Positions 15,652 to 23,419 are shown, counted from the stretch's first letter. The stretch: DNA of 32,818 nt from Halanaerobiaceae bacterium (GCA_003554225.1 PWFW01000293.1:1-32818), one strand, 5' to 3'. The notes: generated by a model from the letters alone, not told the origin. Translations and numbers: made by a program.

Positions 15652-16539
15652 TCATTCACCCTTTATTTTGCAGCTAAAAAGAAAGTTTTCATTATTTATC
15701 GGATCGCAGGGAAGATAGAAAAGCGGCAGAGGAGATTTTCTGGCTATTATATCAGCTGTACTGCCCAGCTTTAATCCTTCCATGCTGTCAACCCCACGGG
15801 TTGGCATCATAATCAGAGTGCTGTCATGCTCCTCGGCCGCCGACAGGATCAGCTCGGAAGCTGCACCTTCATCAATAACAACATTAACCTCTGCTATCTT
15901 TCCGCTCCTGAGAAGAGATTTTTTAAATTCATTCAGTTCCTGAGCTACTTCCTCTTCGCGTTTTTTCAGCTTCTCCAGACTGAAATTTTTTTCTATAGCA
16001 GATACCATAGTAACACTTTCCAGTTCTTTATTCAGCCCAAGCACAGCCTGGACCAGACTGTCAGAACATACAGTGCAGTCAATGGGAATCAAGATCCGGC
16101 TGAATCGGATATTACAGACCGGTTTTATCACTCCATCACCAAGATTTTCATGTTTTTCTATAAAAACCGGAACCCTGCTCTTTCGCAGAATATTATAAGT
16201 AGTCCCGCCCAGGAAAAAATGTTTAAGGACATTAACTCCAGGGGAAGCCATAACTATAGCAGAACAGTTTTCTTCTTCAGCCAGCCCGGTAATTTCCTCT
16301 TCCGGTTTACCTGTTAAAACCCGGGTTTCAGTCTCCATACCGGTTTTATCAATTTTGTCCTTAATTAAAGCTAAATTATCCCGGGCTTTCTGGAAATCTT
16401 TATCTTTAGCCCCCTTCTTTAACACATGAACTAAAAGCACATTTCGTATCCCCAGGCTCTGAAATTCTCCCAGACACTGGACTAATTTATTGGCATGATC
16501 AGAAAAATCAGTGGCTGATAAAATTTTACTGGCCAGCAC
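15652..16539 (-). CDS. Tandem universal stress protein (two Usp domains)
   Basis: A 295-aa cytoplasmic protein with two UspA folds, roughly residues 3-130 and 145-285. The second domain keeps the ATP-binding pattern PTRGVDSMEGLKLGST and the closing strand LPLFYLP. The first has SPGVNVLKHFFLGGTT, a degenerate version. This suggests one nucleotide-binding and one structural half. I prefer the GTG at 16539 (GGAGG 8 nt upstream) over the track GTG at 16554, which lies within the ribosome binding site. First gene of usp - flavodoxin - unknown, with a good promoter 54 bp upstream. Confidence 0.88.
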   Translation of the reverse strand: MLASKILSATDFSDHANKLVQCLGEFQSLGIRNVLLVHVLKKGAKDKDFQKARDNLALIKDKIDKTGMETETRVLTGKPEEEITGLAEEENCSAIVMASPGVNVLKHFFLGGTTYNILRKSRVPVFIEKHENLGDGVIKPVCNIRFSRILIPIDCTVCSDSLVQAVLGLNKELESVTMVSAIEKNFSLEKLKKREEEVAQELNEFKKSLLRSGKIAEVNVVIDEGAASELILSAAEEHDSTLIMMPTRGVDSMEGLKLGSTADIIARKSPLPLFYLPCDPINNENFLFSCKIKGE

Positions 16540-16592
16540 AATTGCTACCTCCACTTAAAACAGATTTCGAGTTCTTGTTTATTGTTGCTAGT

Positions 16593-16621
16593 ATTATATT
16601 AGTTTATCACCAGAAAAGCAA
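16593..16621 (-). promoter_or_regulatory. Putative promoter of the usp operon
   Basis: On the minus strand TTGCTT (16621-16616) is followed after 17 bp by a perfect TATAAT (16598-16593), 54 bp before the chosen GTG start. Confidence 0.6.
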
Positions 16622-16718
16622 GTGAATTGGTCAAATATAGGTGCTGCAAGCAGTTATTTGTCTTGAAAATATTTGCTGTTATTTCCATATAATGTTGTGC
16701 CCTATAAGGGCATGGGGT

Positions 16719-17273
16719 TTATCTTAAAATATTAATCCCCAGCATTAACATCACTGCTGTCAGCAGAGAAAACAATATCCCCTGAAAAAATCTTTTCCAG
16801 CTTAGTCCGGTTTTAACGCGGGCATGTACAGTTAAAGCTGCAAAGAGCAACAGCATTCCTCCGGGCATCAACCAGAAGGGAAGCCCATAATAACTGCTCA
16901 ATAGATATTCACTCTGGCTGATAATAATATCATGATTTAACAGGCCAATCAAGTAGGGAAACATCCGATAAACCGGGGGAAAGAAGAGAAATCCCAGAAG
17001 ATACCTGCTGCCGCTTAAAAATATTATTGCATAAAATAAAAGCATCTGAAAGGCCAGGGCTATTAAACTCCCGGAAGCCATAAATACTCTGTCATACTCT
17101 GATTCATAATTCTCAACTGCCCGAACTCCCAAAAGCTCAAATTCCATTTCATAACCCAGTCCGGACCCGGCCAGATAATATCCGGCATCATAGAGAAAAA
17201 GTGTCAGCAAAACTGCAGCAATTATCAGGGAAAAAAATAATTTTAAAGAAAGATCGCTGCTCCGAAATTTCAT
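16719..17273 (-). CDS. Hypothetical multi-pass membrane protein
   Basis: A 184-aa protein without a recognised family. Five hydrophobic segments are visible at about 11-28, 64-86, 91-112, 132-149 and 162-181. An acidic loop (YEMEFELLGVRAVENYESEYD, residues ~41-61) lies between the first two. I see no HExxH, GxGD or other catalytic membrane motif. It starts 3 bp after the inositol-phosphatase stop, with its GGGGGTT ribosome binding site inside that gene's last codons, so it is translationally coupled. It might act on, or transport, something related to the phosphatase substrate, but that is only context. Confidence 0.8.
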   Translation of the reverse strand: MKFRSSDLSLKLFFSLIIAAVLLTLFLYDAGYYLAGSGLGYEMEFELLGVRAVENYESEYDRVFMASGSLIALAFQMLLFYAIIFLSGSRYLLGFLFFPPVYRMFPYLIGLLNHDIIISQSEYLLSSYYGLPFWLMPGGMLLLFAALTVHARVKTGLSWKRFFQGILFSLLTAVMLMLGINILR

Positions 17274-17276
17274 TTT

Positions 17277-18053
17277 TTAACCCCCTGCCAGTAAACTCCT
17301 CAACTCCCGGTGAATATTTTTATTGCCGGCAACAACTTCGCTGGCCTCAAGACTTATATCTTCTCCAGAAAAATTGGTCACTGCTCCTCCTGCCTCTCTG
17401 ACTATCAATACAGCCGCAGCAATATCCCAGGGCTCAAGTTTAATCTCCCAGAAGCCATCAAAAATACCCCTGGCAACCAGACAGAGATCATAGGCTGCTG
17501 AGCCGGTCCGCCGGATCCCTCCAACTCTGGGCAGCACTCTGGAAAAAAGTTCCAGCACCGGCCGGTCATTTTGCTGATGATCGTAGGGAAATCCGGTGGC
17601 AATAACTGCTGTTTCCAGCTGAGAACTGCTGCCAACCCTGATCGGCTTCCCGTTGTAAAAGCTTCCTTTGCCCCGGCGAGCGGAATAAAATTCTTCCAGC
17701 AGAGGAATATAAATCAGTCCTGCTTCCAGCTCACCCTCTATCAGACAGGCCAGCGAAATGGCAAAGATATGAAAGCCATGGACATAATTAACCGTACCAT
17801 CCAGAGGATCTATCACCCAAACCCGCCTGCTGCCCTCTTCACCACTGGAAATCCGGCCTCCTTCTTCAGCCAGGATCTCATCATCGGGGTAACAATCTTT
17901 AATCATGCCGATAAGCATATCTTCAGATTTCTTATCAACCTCGGAGACCAGGTCAATCTTCTCTGATTTACTGGAAACTTTGTAATTCCGGTGGAACATG
18001 CTCCTCTGATATTCTCCAACCTTTTCAGCCCAGCGCTTCATTTTTTCCAGCAT
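17277..18053 (-). CDS. Inositol monophosphatase family protein
   Basis: A 258-aa Mg-dependent phosphatase of the IMPase/SuhB/FBPase/CysQ superfamily. Metal-binding motifs are intact: E64 (LAEEGG), D82/D85 and T87 in IDPLDGTVNY, and D210 in EPWDIAAA. The segment NYVHGFHIFAISLA matches IMPase and SuhB rather than CysQ. Likely substrates are myo-inositol-1-phosphate, fructose-1,6-bisphosphate or another sugar phosphate; inositol-derived solutes would suit a salt-adapted host, but this is speculation. AGGAGTGA lies 4 nt before the ATG. It is followed by a coupled membrane protein. Confidence 0.92.
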   Translation of the reverse strand: MLEKMKRWAEKVGEYQRSMFHRNYKVSSKSEKIDLVSEVDKKSEDMLIGMIKDCYPDDEILAEEGGRISSGEEGSRRVWVIDPLDGTVNYVHGFHIFAISLACLIEGELEAGLIYIPLLEEFYSARRGKGSFYNGKPIRVGSSSQLETAVIATGFPYDHQQNDRPVLELFSRVLPRVGGIRRTGSAAYDLCLVARGIFDGFWEIKLEPWDIAAAVLIVREAGGAVTNFSGEDISLEASEVVAGNKNIHRELRSLLAGG

Positions 18054-18112
18054 CTAATCACTCCTGCTCCCATTGTATTATCATTCGAAGTCTAAGTCAA
18101 AATCAGCAGGCC

Positions 18113-18301
18113 TTAAAATTCCAGCAGAATAATAATAATACCAACCAGCAGAAATAGCACTGAGGAAGCCTGCTTGATTCTTGCTGGAGATACTTTACCG
18201 TAAAGTGAGCAGCCCAGCCAAGCTGCCAGCCCGTGATTGAGGGCCTGGGCGGAAATAGCTCCCAGAAAAATTGTGATGAAGGCCAGCAAAAAAATTTCCA
18301 T
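18113..18301 (-). CDS. Small two-TM membrane protein resembling half of an UPF0016/Gdt1 repeat
   Basis: A 62-aa protein, starting at the ATG 5 nt after AAGGAGG; the track start at 18325 is not supported. Two hydrophobic segments (~4-28 and 45-60) flank a basic loop (YGKVSPARIKQ). The pattern (a small-residue helix, a Gly-containing turn, SPARIK and then SSVLFLLVGI) resembles helices 2-3 of one UPF0016 (Gdt1/TMEM165) unit. Those proteins transport Mn2+ or Ca2+. The helix carrying the ExGDK[TS] motif is absent, and I find no remnant upstream, so the gene seems short by design rather than frameshifted. It lies 199 bp downstream of znuB on the same strand, a metal-transport setting. An extended -10 (TGCTATAAT, 18474-18466) may give it its own promoter. 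Confidence 0.6.
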   Translation of the reverse strand: MEIFLLAFITIFLGAISAQALNHGLAAWLGCSLYGKVSPARIKQASSVLFLLVGIIIILLEF

Positions 18302-18500
18302 AAAATCCTCCTTGCCGGGCAGCAAAGTTCACCTCATTAACTACAAAATATTTCACTGCCGGTCACCTTTAGCAGTATAGCCCAAATAATTAAGGCAATC
18401 CTTTGGCAGCTAACTGCTATTTCTTTAATAAGAAGAATAGAATTCATTATAGCTATTACTAAACCATTATAGCACATCAATCTCGCCGGGAAAAATAATT

Positions 18501-19328
18501 TTATATTTTCTGCTGGAAAAGCAGCCAGACCTTTTTCCCTGTAAGAACCAGCAGCAAGATAACAACTCCGGCCATGATTATCGTTCCTCCCGGGGCTAGA
18601 TTATAATAAAAGGAAAAAATCAGCCCCAGATTAACTGCCATCAGGCTGAAAAACAGACTCAGCCAGATTGTGCTTTTAAAGCTCCAGGCAATCTGGATTC
18701 CTGCCGCTACCGGAATGGTTATCAGTGAAGCTATCAGCAGAGTTCCCACCACCCGGATAGCCAGAGCCACTGTAATCGAAACTATCACCATAAAGACAAT
18801 ATTCAAGGCCCGTACAGGCCCCCCGGCCAGCCAGGCTTCATTTTCATTGAAAGCCAGATAAAAAAATCCGTAGTAATATTTTAAAATCACTGCAATAATA
18901 ACCAGGGCCAGCGGCAGGATCATATAAATATCCCGGGTCCCCACCAGGGAAATGGAACCGAAAAGATAACTGTGAATCCCTGCACTCTGCCTGGAGGCGC
19001 TGATTAAAATCGTCGCCAGCCCCAGCCCGGCGGCCAGGATAATGGCCAGGGAGAGTTCGGCATAATCCCGATAATCCCGGCGTAATTTCTCAATAGCCAG
19101 CGCAGCAATAATCGAAACAATAATTGCAGTGTAGACCGGAAAAAATCCCAGAAAAAGCCCAAGGGCTACCCCGGCCAGCGCTACATGAGAAAGGGTATGA
19201 CCTATTAAAGATAAGCGCCTTAAGCTTAAAAAGACCCCGACCAGTGGAGCGATAACCCCCACCATATTGCCAGCCAGTAGAGCCCTCTGCATAAAGGTAT
19301 AATTTAAAAATTCCACTGCGGTCACCAT
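18501..19328 (-). CDS. znuB: Zinc/metal ABC transporter permease (ABC-3 family)
   Basis: A 275-aa integral membrane protein with about eight hydrophobic helices, typical of the ZnuB/TroC/AdcB family. SLIGHTLSHVALAGVALG near residue 40-57 is the family signature around the second helix. It is the permease partner of the adjacent ATPase and zinc-binding protein; the three form one transcript with 2- and 3-bp gaps. The start codon follows the znuC stop by 2 bp. Metal specificity (Zn rather than Mn) is inferred from the His-rich binding protein and the upstream operator. Confidence 0.92.
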   Translation of the reverse strand: MVTAVEFLNYTFMQRALLAGNMVGVIAPLVGVFLSLRRLSLIGHTLSHVALAGVALGLFLGFFPVYTAIIVSIIAALAIEKLRRDYRDYAELSLAIILAAGLGLATILISASRQSAGIHSYLFGSISLVGTRDIYMILPLALVIIAVILKYYYGFFYLAFNENEAWLAGGPVRALNIVFMVIVSITVALAIRVVGTLLIASLITIPVAAGIQIAWSFKSTIWLSLFFSLMAVNLGLIFSFYYNLAPGGTIIMAGVVILLLVLTGKKVWLLFQQKI

Positions 19329-19330
19329 CC

Positions 19331-20077
19331 TTAGTGATCATGCCTCGGTATAATTCTCAGATTGGTTCTTCTCAGTTCATGTATATAATCATCATAGCTA
19401 AATTCCTGACTGCAGTGAGGATAGGCCCGGCCATCTTCGAAGCAGACTATTTTATTAGCATGTTTGCTGATCACCTGGATATCATGAGAAACCATTATAA
19501 CAGTCTTATTCAGCTCCTGATTGATATTAGCGATAATCCGGTAAAAGTCATCCTGAGCCCTGATATCGATGCCAGCCAGGGGTTCATCCAGCAGAATCAG
19601 TTCCGGATCATTAACCATCAACCGGGCAATAAAGATCCGCTGCTGCTGACCGCTGGAAAGGTTGCCAATCTTGCGGTTAATAAAGCCATCCATCTCAACC
19701 AGTTCCAGGCTCCGACAGATCTTCTTCTCCAGTTCCTGATTCAAAAATTTAATCATTCCCATTTTGCTGTAGAGATTGCTGCCCACTATTTCCCGAACAG
19801 TGGCCGGGAAACTCTGATTAAAATCCTTAACCTGCTGGGAAATGTAACCCACCCTGGACCAGTCCATAATATCCTCTACCGGCTGGCCCTTCAGCATTAT
19901 CCTCCCCCGGGTTGGCTTGAGATAGCCCAGAATCAACTTCAGCAGGGTGCTCTTCCCGGAGCCATTGGGACCAATAAAGGCCGCAAAATCACCCTGCTTG
20001 AGCTCCAGGCTAACCTGATTTAAAGCCTGTTCTTTTCTGTAGGCAAAGGACACTCCTTCTACTTTTAAAAAGCTCAT
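19331..20077 (-). CDS. znuC: Zinc/metal ABC transporter ATP-binding protein
   Basis: A 248-aa ABC ATPase. Walker A is GPNGSGKST (36-44), the Q-loop is ISQQ (~79-82), the signature is LSSGQQQR (140-147), Walker B is LILLDEP (160-166) and the switch His is H198 (VSHD). It energises import through ZnuB. The start codon lies 3 bp after the znuA stop. The tail carries His/Cys residues (HCSQEF, RHDH), which is mildly suggestive of metal contact but may be incidental. Confidence 0.93.
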   Translation of the reverse strand: MSFLKVEGVSFAYRKEQALNQVSLELKQGDFAAFIGPNGSGKSTLLKLILGYLKPTRGRIMLKGQPVEDIMDWSRVGYISQQVKDFNQSFPATVREIVGSNLYSKMGMIKFLNQELEKKICRSLELVEMDGFINRKIGNLSSGQQQRIFIARLMVNDPELILLDEPLAGIDIRAQDDFYRIIANINQELNKTVIMVSHDIQVISKHANKIVCFEDGRAYPHCSQEFSYDDYIHELRRTNLRIIPRHDH

Positions 20078-20080
20078 CCT

Positions 20081-21013
20081 TCATTCCCCCAGAGCCTGCT
20101 TGAGGTTTTTCAGGTTGTCATACATAAGCGAAAAATAATCCCGCCCCTGCTCTCTATCCTCTGCTGTTAAACCCTCTACCGGGTTTAAGGTCAGTATCTC
20201 CAGATCAGCCTCTTCGGCTATAACCTCTACTGTGCGGGGGCTGGCGAGAGTCTCCAGAAAAATATAGTTCACACCGCTTTCCCGGGCAGCCTCAATCAGT
20301 TCTGCTACCACCCGAGAAGAGGGCTCTTCCTCGGGAGAGAGGCCGGTAACAGCAATCTGTTTCAGGCCATAGTTATCTGCCAGATAACCAAAGGCAGCAT
20401 GAGAAACAATTATGGTATCATGCTTTAAATCCTGTAAACCCTCACGGTAAGCCTCATCAAGCTCAGCCAGCAACTGCAAAACCTCATCCCGGAAGACTGT
20501 AAATTCCTCTTCTCCTTCAGGATCCAGCTCAATAAAAAGATCGGTAAATATTTCGGCAGTCATTTTCATGTTCTCAAAGTCCAGCCAGATATGATTATCA
20601 TATTCCCCGTGGTGATGGCCATGACTATCTTCTTCATGATGATCATGATTGTGACCGCTATATTCTCTCAGCTCAACATGATCACTCAGCTTTATCACTC
20701 TTCCCCCCTGTTCCTCTACAATCCGGGCTCCTCTCTCACCCCAGGCTTCCAGTCCCAGCCCTACATAGACAAAAGCCTCTGCGCCTTCCAGTCCGGCGAC
20801 ATCCCGGGGAGTTGGTTCATAACCGTGAGGCTCTACTCCATCGGGAACAACCTGATGAATTTTCAGCCTTTCTCCCCCGATCCGTTCTGCCATTTCATAA
20901 ATAGGATAAATACTGACATATACCTCGGGAGGATTATCTGCCAGCCCAGGCGAGGAGAAAGCAATGAGTAAAATTACAGTCAAAATCAACATTTCTTTAA
21001 TTTTACTAAACAT
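20081..21013 (-). CDS. znuA: Zinc ABC transporter periplasmic binding protein, His-rich loop
   Basis: A 310-aa cluster A-I metal-binding protein. The signal peptide (MFSKIKEMLILTV..., cleavage probably after GLA at 25) has no lipobox cysteine, unlike the lipoprotein homologues of monoderm Firmicutes; this suits a diderm with a periplasm. Likely Zn ligands are H63 (EPHGYEP), H141 (DNHIWLD) and H205 (SHAAFGY). A flexible loop at 121-135 holds eight histidines among acidic residues, the classic ZnuA zinc-collecting loop. The start is the ATG at 21013 with AAAGGAGG 8 nt upstream. The track ATG at 21046 falls inside the operator palindrome and is not the start. First gene of znuACB. Confidence 0.93.
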   Translation of the reverse strand: MFSKIKEMLILTVILLIAFSSPGLADNPPEVYVSIYPIYEMAERIGGERLKIHQVVPDGVEPHGYEPTPRDVAGLEGAEAFVYVGLGLEAWGERGARIVEEQGGRVIKLSDHVELREYSGHNHDHHEEDSHGHHHGEYDNHIWLDFENMKMTAEIFTDLFIELDPEGEEEFTVFRDEVLQLLAELDEAYREGLQDLKHDTIIVSHAAFGYLADNYGLKQIAVTGLSPEEEPSSRVVAELIEAARESGVNYIFLETLASPRTVEVIAEEADLEILTLNPVEGLTAEDREQGRDYFSLMYDNLKNLKQALGE

Positions 21014-21029
21014 AGCCAATGCCTCCTTT

Positions 21030-21046
21030 ATGCAAATGATTTGCAT
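21030..21046. promoter_or_regulatory. Fur/Zur-family operator (7-1-7 palindrome)
   Basis: ATGCAAATGATTTGCAT is a perfect palindrome about a single central base; its core TGCAAAT-N-ATTTGCA has the 7-1-7 form known for Fur, PerR and Zur boxes of Firmicutes. It lies 12 bp downstream of the znu -10 box, across the expected transcription start, and ends 17 bp before the znuA ATG. Repression by zinc-loaded Zur is the natural reading. The half-site differs from the Bacillus Zur box (CGTAAT). Confidence 0.75.
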
Positions 21047-21057
21047 TTAGTATTATT

Positions 21058-21086
21058 ATCATAATTTATTAGTTCCCGGCTGTCAA
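21058..21086 (-). promoter_or_regulatory. znuACB promoter
   Basis: A consensus TTGACA (21086-21081), 17 bp, then TATGAT (21063-21058) on the minus strand, 45 bp upstream of the znuA ATG and immediately before the Zur-like palindrome. Confidence 0.8.
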
Positions 21087-21234
21087 GCCAGCTTAATATA
21101 TTTTGCCAGAAAAGATCAGAAATCTATTAACCTGAGCAATATAATGTGATTTATATCATGGAATTACTGCAGTTTTTACTGTAAAATAATTGATAACAGG
21201 ATTTAGATAATCAGAGGAAAGGAGGAAGATTGCA

Positions 21235-21936
21235 TTGATTCAGAAATGTCCAGGACAGGATGGACGCAGCTGGTCTCCTGAAGATGTCAGTGAAAAGGAG
21301 TGCCCGGCCTGTCAGTATAATATTGAATTTTTTAAGTTTGATCTGATGCGGTCCTGCCCCAACTGCGGGAAGGATGTTATCAACCCCAGATTTAATCTGG
21401 AATGTGCCGAATGGTGCGAACATGCTGCTATGTGTATTGGTCAGGGAAGCACCCTCTACAAAGAGGTGCAGGCAATCCGGGACAGGGTAGTTGAAAAAAT
21501 CGAAGAAATCTATCGATATCAACCCGATATAATTGCTCATATCAAGGAAGTTGTTAAAATGGCGGATAGAATCGGCAGCCGGGAGCAGTACAGTCCCCTG
21601 ACTGTAATTCTTTCAGCTCTGCTGCATGAACTGGGGAACAGCTCCTGTCAGCCCCAGAAATTAAAACACCAGGAAATTCTGGCAGAAAAAAATCCGGAAA
21701 GCATCAGTCACTGCTGGCAGATCGCTGCCGCTCTGCTTGAGGAGCTTGATCTGCCGGAACGCTATCAGAAGGAAATAATAAACAATATCAAAGCTCTGGG
21801 AGTACAAGAGTTACCAAATCCTTCTTTTCTGGTCCTCCAGGATGCTCATCAGCTGGTCGAGCAGCAGTCAGATCCTTCTGCAGCGGTTAAACTTAAAACA
21901 GAGGGCGGTAAATATCTGGCGGAAAAAATTCTCTAA
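21235..21936 (+). CDS. Cys-rich HD-like domain protein
   Basis: A 233-aa protein of a family common in anaerobes. The N-terminal ~70 residues hold eight cysteines (C5, C23/C26, C41/C44, C57, C61, C67), including two CxxC pairs that look like a zinc ribbon plus an extra cluster. From ~75 it is helical and resembles an HD-type phosphohydrolase: H102 in AHIKEV, then ALLHELGN at 128-135, and a later QDAHQL. The canonical HD dipeptide is HE here (H131/E132), so metal-dependent phosphohydrolase activity may be altered or lost. The start is TTG at 21235, with AGGAGG 9 nt upstream. Its stop codon interlocks with that of the convergent peptidase gene. Function unknown. Confidence 0.8.
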   Translation: MIQKCPGQDGRSWSPEDVSEKECPACQYNIEFFKFDLMRSCPNCGKDVINPRFNLECAEWCEHAAMCIGQGSTLYKEVQAIRDRVVEKIEEIYRYQPDIIAHIKEVVKMADRIGSREQYSPLTVILSALLHELGNSSCQPQKLKHQEILAEKNPESISHCWQIAAALLEELDLPERYQKEIINNIKALGVQELPNPSFLVLQDAHQLVEQQSDPSAAVKLKTEGGKYLAEKIL

Positions 21937-23081
21937 TCCTGAAAAATTTTATTTATGCTGGAGGCCAGCTTTTCAGCTGGAAGTCCCCGGGCTTCATTGC
22001 CATCCCTTCCTCTCAGGGTAGAGGCCATAAAAAGAGAATTTAAAACCGCCTCCTCAGTGGCTTCCACCACCGCCTGAAAAACCATATTCAAAAGCTGGCT
22101 CCCCCTGGATACTTCTGCCTTTTGTTTATCCTTTTGCTGCTCTGGGCTGACAGATAACCTGCCTTTATTCCCTCTTTGATAACGGCTCGTTGTAGAAAAG
22201 GCAACCACATACTCCCCACTCCTGTTATCAGTCAGCGAGCCGATCCGGGCCAGACCTGCCTGAGCCCTCCGGGCAGCTCTGGTGAGGTTAAAGGAGTTCA
22301 GCGGCAGATCTGTGGCCAGGATAACAATAACCGAGCCATCCTGTCCCTCCCGTACCCCGGCAGTCTTGAAATCAAGATCCAGGTTGTAAAGAGGAATTCC
22401 GGCAATCCGGAGTTCTTCCCGGCGGCCAAAATTGCTCAGCACCAGAGCGCCCAGGTGAAAGCTGTCATCTTTCAGAGTTAATCTACGAGAGGCAGAACCA
22501 ATCCCGCCCTTGAAACCAAAGGCAATCATGCCGGTACCGGCACCAATTTCTCCCTCAGGAACTCTGTCACCGGAAGCGGTAATAAGCGCCCGGTGAACAT
22601 GCTGGGACTTTACGTGCCTGCCCTGCATATCATTCAAATAACCATCATTACACTCCAGGACCACCGGATTGAAACTGCTGGAGGTAATACCAATTTCAGG
22701 GTTATCCCGCAGGATATAGTCAATCAAGGCATCCATAACCCGGCCTACATTGAGGGTGCCGGTCAAGAGCAGCGGTGATTCCAGGGCGCCCAACTCTTCA
22801 ATTTGAGAGAGCCCCGCTGCCTTGCCGTAACCGTTAATAATCTCAACACCGGCTGAGACCGGATTTTTAAAAATATTATCCCGGTGAGGCCAGACTGCCG
22901 TAACCCCGGTTCGAACTGGACCTGTTCCAGGAACCAGCTCCCCCTCTCCTCTGATAATAGTTGAATGTCCAACTTCAACCCCGGGAACATCGGTTATGGA
23001 GTTCAAATTCCCGGCAGGAAGCATTCCCGGAATAATTCCCCATTCCCTGATTCTCCGCCTTCTACTGGTTTTTTTATTCAT
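21933..23081 (-). CDS. P1-family (DmpA/BapA-like) aminopeptidase
   Basis: A 382-aa Ntn-hydrolase-like peptidase of family S58. Relatives are L-aminopeptidase/D-esterase DmpA and beta-aminopeptidase BapA, which self-cleave before a nucleophilic Ser. Family landmarks: the N-terminal TDVPGVEVGHSTI, INGYGKAAGL, TGTLNVGRV, ECNDGYLND, and GALVLSNFGRR with S216 as the likely autoprocessing nucleophile. There is no signal peptide, so it is probably cytoplasmic and may trim unusual or beta-linked dipeptides. A weak AGGA site precedes the ATG. It is convergent with the HD-like gene, sharing 4 bp at the stop codons. Confidence 0.9.
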   Translation of the reverse strand: MNKKTSRRRRIREWGIIPGMLPAGNLNSITDVPGVEVGHSTIIRGEGELVPGTGPVRTGVTAVWPHRDNIFKNPVSAGVEIINGYGKAAGLSQIEELGALESPLLLTGTLNVGRVMDALIDYILRDNPEIGITSSSFNPVVLECNDGYLNDMQGRHVKSQHVHRALITASGDRVPEGEIGAGTGMIAFGFKGGIGSASRRLTLKDDSFHLGALVLSNFGRREELRIAGIPLYNLDLDFKTAGVREGQDGSVIVILATDLPLNSFNLTRAARRAQAGLARIGSLTDNRSGEYVVAFSTTSRYQRGNKGRLSVSPEQQKDKQKAEVSRGSQLLNMVFQAVVEATEEAVLNSLFMASTLRGRDGNEARGLPAEKLASSINKIFQD

Positions 23082-23419
23082 AATATAATCCTGTCCCTTC
23101 TCTAATTAATGCGTTATATTTACTACCGGGAAAATCTCCCGGCAGACAAAATTTCTGAATTGCTAAATCTTAGTATTATTTTAGCACAAAATTATCTTTA
23201 TTTCATCAAACCCGGCCATTTAGTCTTTTCTCTAAATTCCCAAAGCTTATTCCCTGATCCTTTAGAGATATATTTCTTGCTCCTGCTTGCTATTAACCGG
23301 TTGATTGTTATATAATGTAATTTAGAGTTCATGATTTATATTTGAGCATCAAATAAATAATCATCAGCTAAATTTATCGATAAAAACTTTAGCCTGTTTC
23401 TTAAAGGGTGGTGCCTTTA
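23082..23419. other. A+T-rich intergenic region before the L,D-transpeptidase gene
   Basis: 338 bp between divergent genes. A 68-codon plus-strand ORF here (23109-23315) has no ribosome binding site and a composition like non-coding DNA, so I do not call it. The only feature I can support is the promoter at 23287-23316. A leader of about 100 nt between that promoter and the ATG contains no hairpin I recognise as a riboswitch. Confidence 0.55.
23287..23316 (+). promoter_or_regulatory. Putative promoter of the L,D-transpeptidase gene
   Basis: TTGCTA (23287-23292), 18 bp, then a perfect TATAAT (23311-23316), about 100 bp upstream of the ATG at 23420. Confidence 0.5.

Noticed and set aside
16663-16711. 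Plus-strand TTGAAA...TATAAT followed by GCCCT-ATA-AGGGC hairpin between usp and the membrane gene
   Set aside because: The spacer is 19 bp, the hairpin has no T-run, and no plus-strand gene follows; probably chance in A+T-rich DNA.
19334-20023. 229-codon plus-strand ORF opposite znuC
   Set aside because: Entirely antisense to an ABC ATPase with all motifs; the long open frame reflects codon bias.
23109-23315. 68-codon ORF in the gap before the L,D-transpeptidase gene
   Set aside because: No ribosome binding site, overlaps a promoter, and composition like non-coding DNA.
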